Assembly: GCA_016194625.1 (NCBI GenBank)
Contig: JACQBB010000168.1
Location: 1-28,310, forward strand
Direction of reading: 5' to 3'
Origin: Elusimicrobiota bacterium
GTDB taxonomy: Bacteria; Elusimicrobiota; Elusimicrobia; UBA1565; UBA9628
DNA length: 28,310 nucleotides
Positions 27,185 to 28,310 of this stretch are shown piece after piece. Position 1 is the stretch's first letter. Each line of letters opens with the position of its first letter. Under the pieces are notes generated by a model. The model was not told where the DNA came from and did no database searches. It was given only the letters and a program-made list of their open reading frames with translations. Made by a program: the position numbers and the translations under genes.

Positions 27185-27841
27185 TCAGTTCTCCAGGACG
27201 ATCCGGGTGTCGAAGGCCATCGACTGCGGGTTCTGGAACACCACGCCGGACGCGCCGCCGCCGGTGCTGTTCACTTGGCCCTGCGCGGGGTTGCCGACGA
27301 CGTAGCGCGTCCGCACCGCGTTCTTCACGCTGGTGTCCACGGTGAACAGGAAGTTCCCGGCGTTCTGGTAGACGGCGGTCGCCACGACGCTGCCCGCGCC
27401 GTAGTTGGCGGCGTTGCAGGCGGGCGGCCCCACGCCGACGTTCGGGCAGTTCCCGCCCAAGACCATGCGGCGCAGGACGTTCGTGGCGCTGTCCCAGCAG
27501 TAGTAGATGACGGTCGGGCCGGGTCCGACGGCGGCGGACAGGACCGCGCCGTTCGGCGGCGCCATCAGACGCGACCAATTCGTGCACAGCACGAGGTTGT
27601 TGTCCGCGGCGCCGGCGCCGTTGGGCCATTCGATGACGCTCGCGCTGGCGATGTCTCGGTTCATGTTGGCGATGCTGGCCAGCGACCAGGCGGTGACCGA
27701 GCCCTTGCGCCCGCCCTCGACCTCGAACTGGACCATCGAGGCGGCGATGGAGAACACGGTGATCAGCACCACCGCCGACAGCGACATCGCGATGATGAGC
27801 TCGAGCAGGCTGAAGCCGCCGCGGTTCTGGCGGATCCTCAT
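27185..27841 (-). CDS. PilW-like minor prepilin
   Basis: 218 aa from the ATG at 27841, which overlaps the preceding stop (ATGA). N-terminus MRIRQNRGGFSLLELIIAM is a classic type IV prepilin signal: basic leader, Gly-Gly before Phe+1, Glu+5, then a hydrophobic helix (LSAVVLITVFSIAASM). A prepilin peptidase (PilD) would cut after the Gly and methylate Phe. The globular part has several Cys (LCTNW, YYCWD, GNCPN, PACNAA). Size and position between PilV-like and PilX-like genes match PilW or GspJ. Such minor pilins prime assembly of type IV pili or type II secretion pseudopili in the inner membrane; which of the two cannot be decided here. The same frame is open upstream to 28276, but that part is not protein-like. 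Confidence 0.88.
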   Translation of the reverse strand: MRIRQNRGGFSLLELIIAMSLSAVVLITVFSIAASMVQFEVEGGRKGSVTAWSLASIANMNRDIASASVIEWPNGAGAADNNLVLCTNWSRLMAPPNGAVLSAAVGPGPTVIYYCWDSATNVLRRMVLGGNCPNVGVGPPACNAANYGAGSVVATAVYQNAGNFLFTVDTSVKNAVRTRYVVGNPAQGQVNSTGGGASGVVFQNPQSMAFDTRIVLEN

Positions 27842-28310
27842 GGCTCCGTCCAGTTGACCGTGACCACGACTTTCGGCACCGGGCGGCCGTTGACGGTCTG
27901 GGTGTTCGTGACCGCGTATTGCACGCGGGCGGTGTAGGGCGCCGCCTCGAACCAGGCAGGGAGCACGCCGGTGAGTATGTGGGTCCCGTAGGTCAGCGCG
28001 TAGACGTTGCCCATGCTGTCGGTGATGCCGCCGCCGTTCATGTACCAGGTGGCCACGCCGGCGTTGGCCGTGTTCGGGCCGGTGAGCATCGTGCAGTCGC
28101 CGTTGGTGTTCGAGCAGACGCCGGTCGTCGGGTCGCAGCCGCAGCCGGTCACGAAGCCCTTGAGCATCGCGGTGATCTGCGCCATGCCCTGGTTGGCCAG
28201 GACGCGGCGGTCGCTCTTGCCGGAGCCGGACTTCTGGGTCAGCGCGACGCTGAACATGGCCGTGACCATGATGCACGAGATCAGCATCGCGACGATCACC
28301 TCGACCAGCG
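27838..28310 (-). CDS. PilV-like minor prepilin, 5' end outside the window
   Basis: Partial gene. The frame is open to the right edge and the first visible residues, LVEVIVAMLISCIMVTAMFS, are the core of a GF(T/S)LVEV prepilin helix, so only the short leader, the Gly cleavage site and the start are missing. The Met at 28299 is internal to the helix, not the start. The globular part has clustered Cys (GCGCDPTTGVCSNTNGDC) and ends VVVTVNWTEP. The stop overlaps the PilW-like start. LVEVIVAML resembles PilV and GspI. It is first of three consecutive minor prepilins, and more pilus genes probably lie to the right. Confidence 0.87.
   Translation of the reverse strand, partial: LVEVIVAMLISCIMVTAMFSVALTQKSGSGKSDRRVLANQGMAQITAMLKGFVTGCGCDPTTGVCSNTNGDCTMLTGPNTANAGVATWYMNGGGITDSMGNVYALTYGTHILTGVLPAWFEAAPYTARVQYAVTNTQTVNGRPVPKVVVTVNWTEP

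Overview
This is a GC-rich window (mostly about 65-75% G+C by eye) from what looks like a diderm bacterium. Every gene I can support lies on the minus strand, so transcription runs from right to left, and almost no base is non-coding. Type IV-type prepilins, a Sec-exported giant RHS protein, and very large secreted proteins built from FN3, Ig-like and Kelch modules suggest an environmental lineage such as a high-GC Elusimicrobiota. That taxonomic guess is inference from general resemblance only; no rRNA or marker gene is present.

Layout in transcription order. (1) 28310-26799: three small prepilin-like genes resembling the pilV-pilW-pilX minor pilin set. The first is cut by the window edge, and they join by an ATGA overlap and a 2-bp gap. 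(2) 26802-26005: a YdjC/ChbG/HpnK-family carbohydrate deacetylase whose GTG start overlaps the last prepilin stop. (3) 25932-25240: an OmpR/PhoB-type response regulator with no partner kinase in view. (4) 25239-25094: an intergenic region with a perfect tandem 11-bp repeat (TTCCCGTTAGG twice) placed 9 bp upstream of a TATGAT -10 box. This is the geometry of a PhoB/OmpR-type activator site. (5) 25093-10784: a giant exported RHS protein of about 4769 aa: signal peptide, two beta-propellers, some twenty FN3/Ig/CARDB-like modules, a poly-Gly linker, about 30 YD repeats, the RHS core, a hydrophobic pre-toxin linker and a C-terminal toxin-like tip. Its reading frame has no ATG, GTG or TTG that would keep the signal peptide; the best-placed start is an ACG preceded by a good Shine-Dalgarno. 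(6) 10784-10443: a 113-aa acidic protein starting on the RHS stop (TAATG), the position expected of an immunity gene. The toxin tip and this gene form an AT-richer island. (7) 10420-9671: an exported double-rhodanese protein. (8) 9674 to the left edge: a second giant exported protein with FN3, Ig-like and Kelch modules, interrupted by a frameshift near 2947-2957 and containing a tandem duplication with a 1992-bp period.

How the parts may work together (inference): the response regulator may switch on one long operon through the tandem-repeat promoter. That operon would make a contact-type RHS polymorphic toxin, its immunity protein, a periplasmic sulfur-handling protein and a giant adhesin-like partner. 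The upstream minor pilins could belong to the surface or secretion apparatus. The points most worth checking are the ACG start, the tandem-repeat promoter, the toxin/immunity pair and the frameshifted, duplicated Kelch gene.
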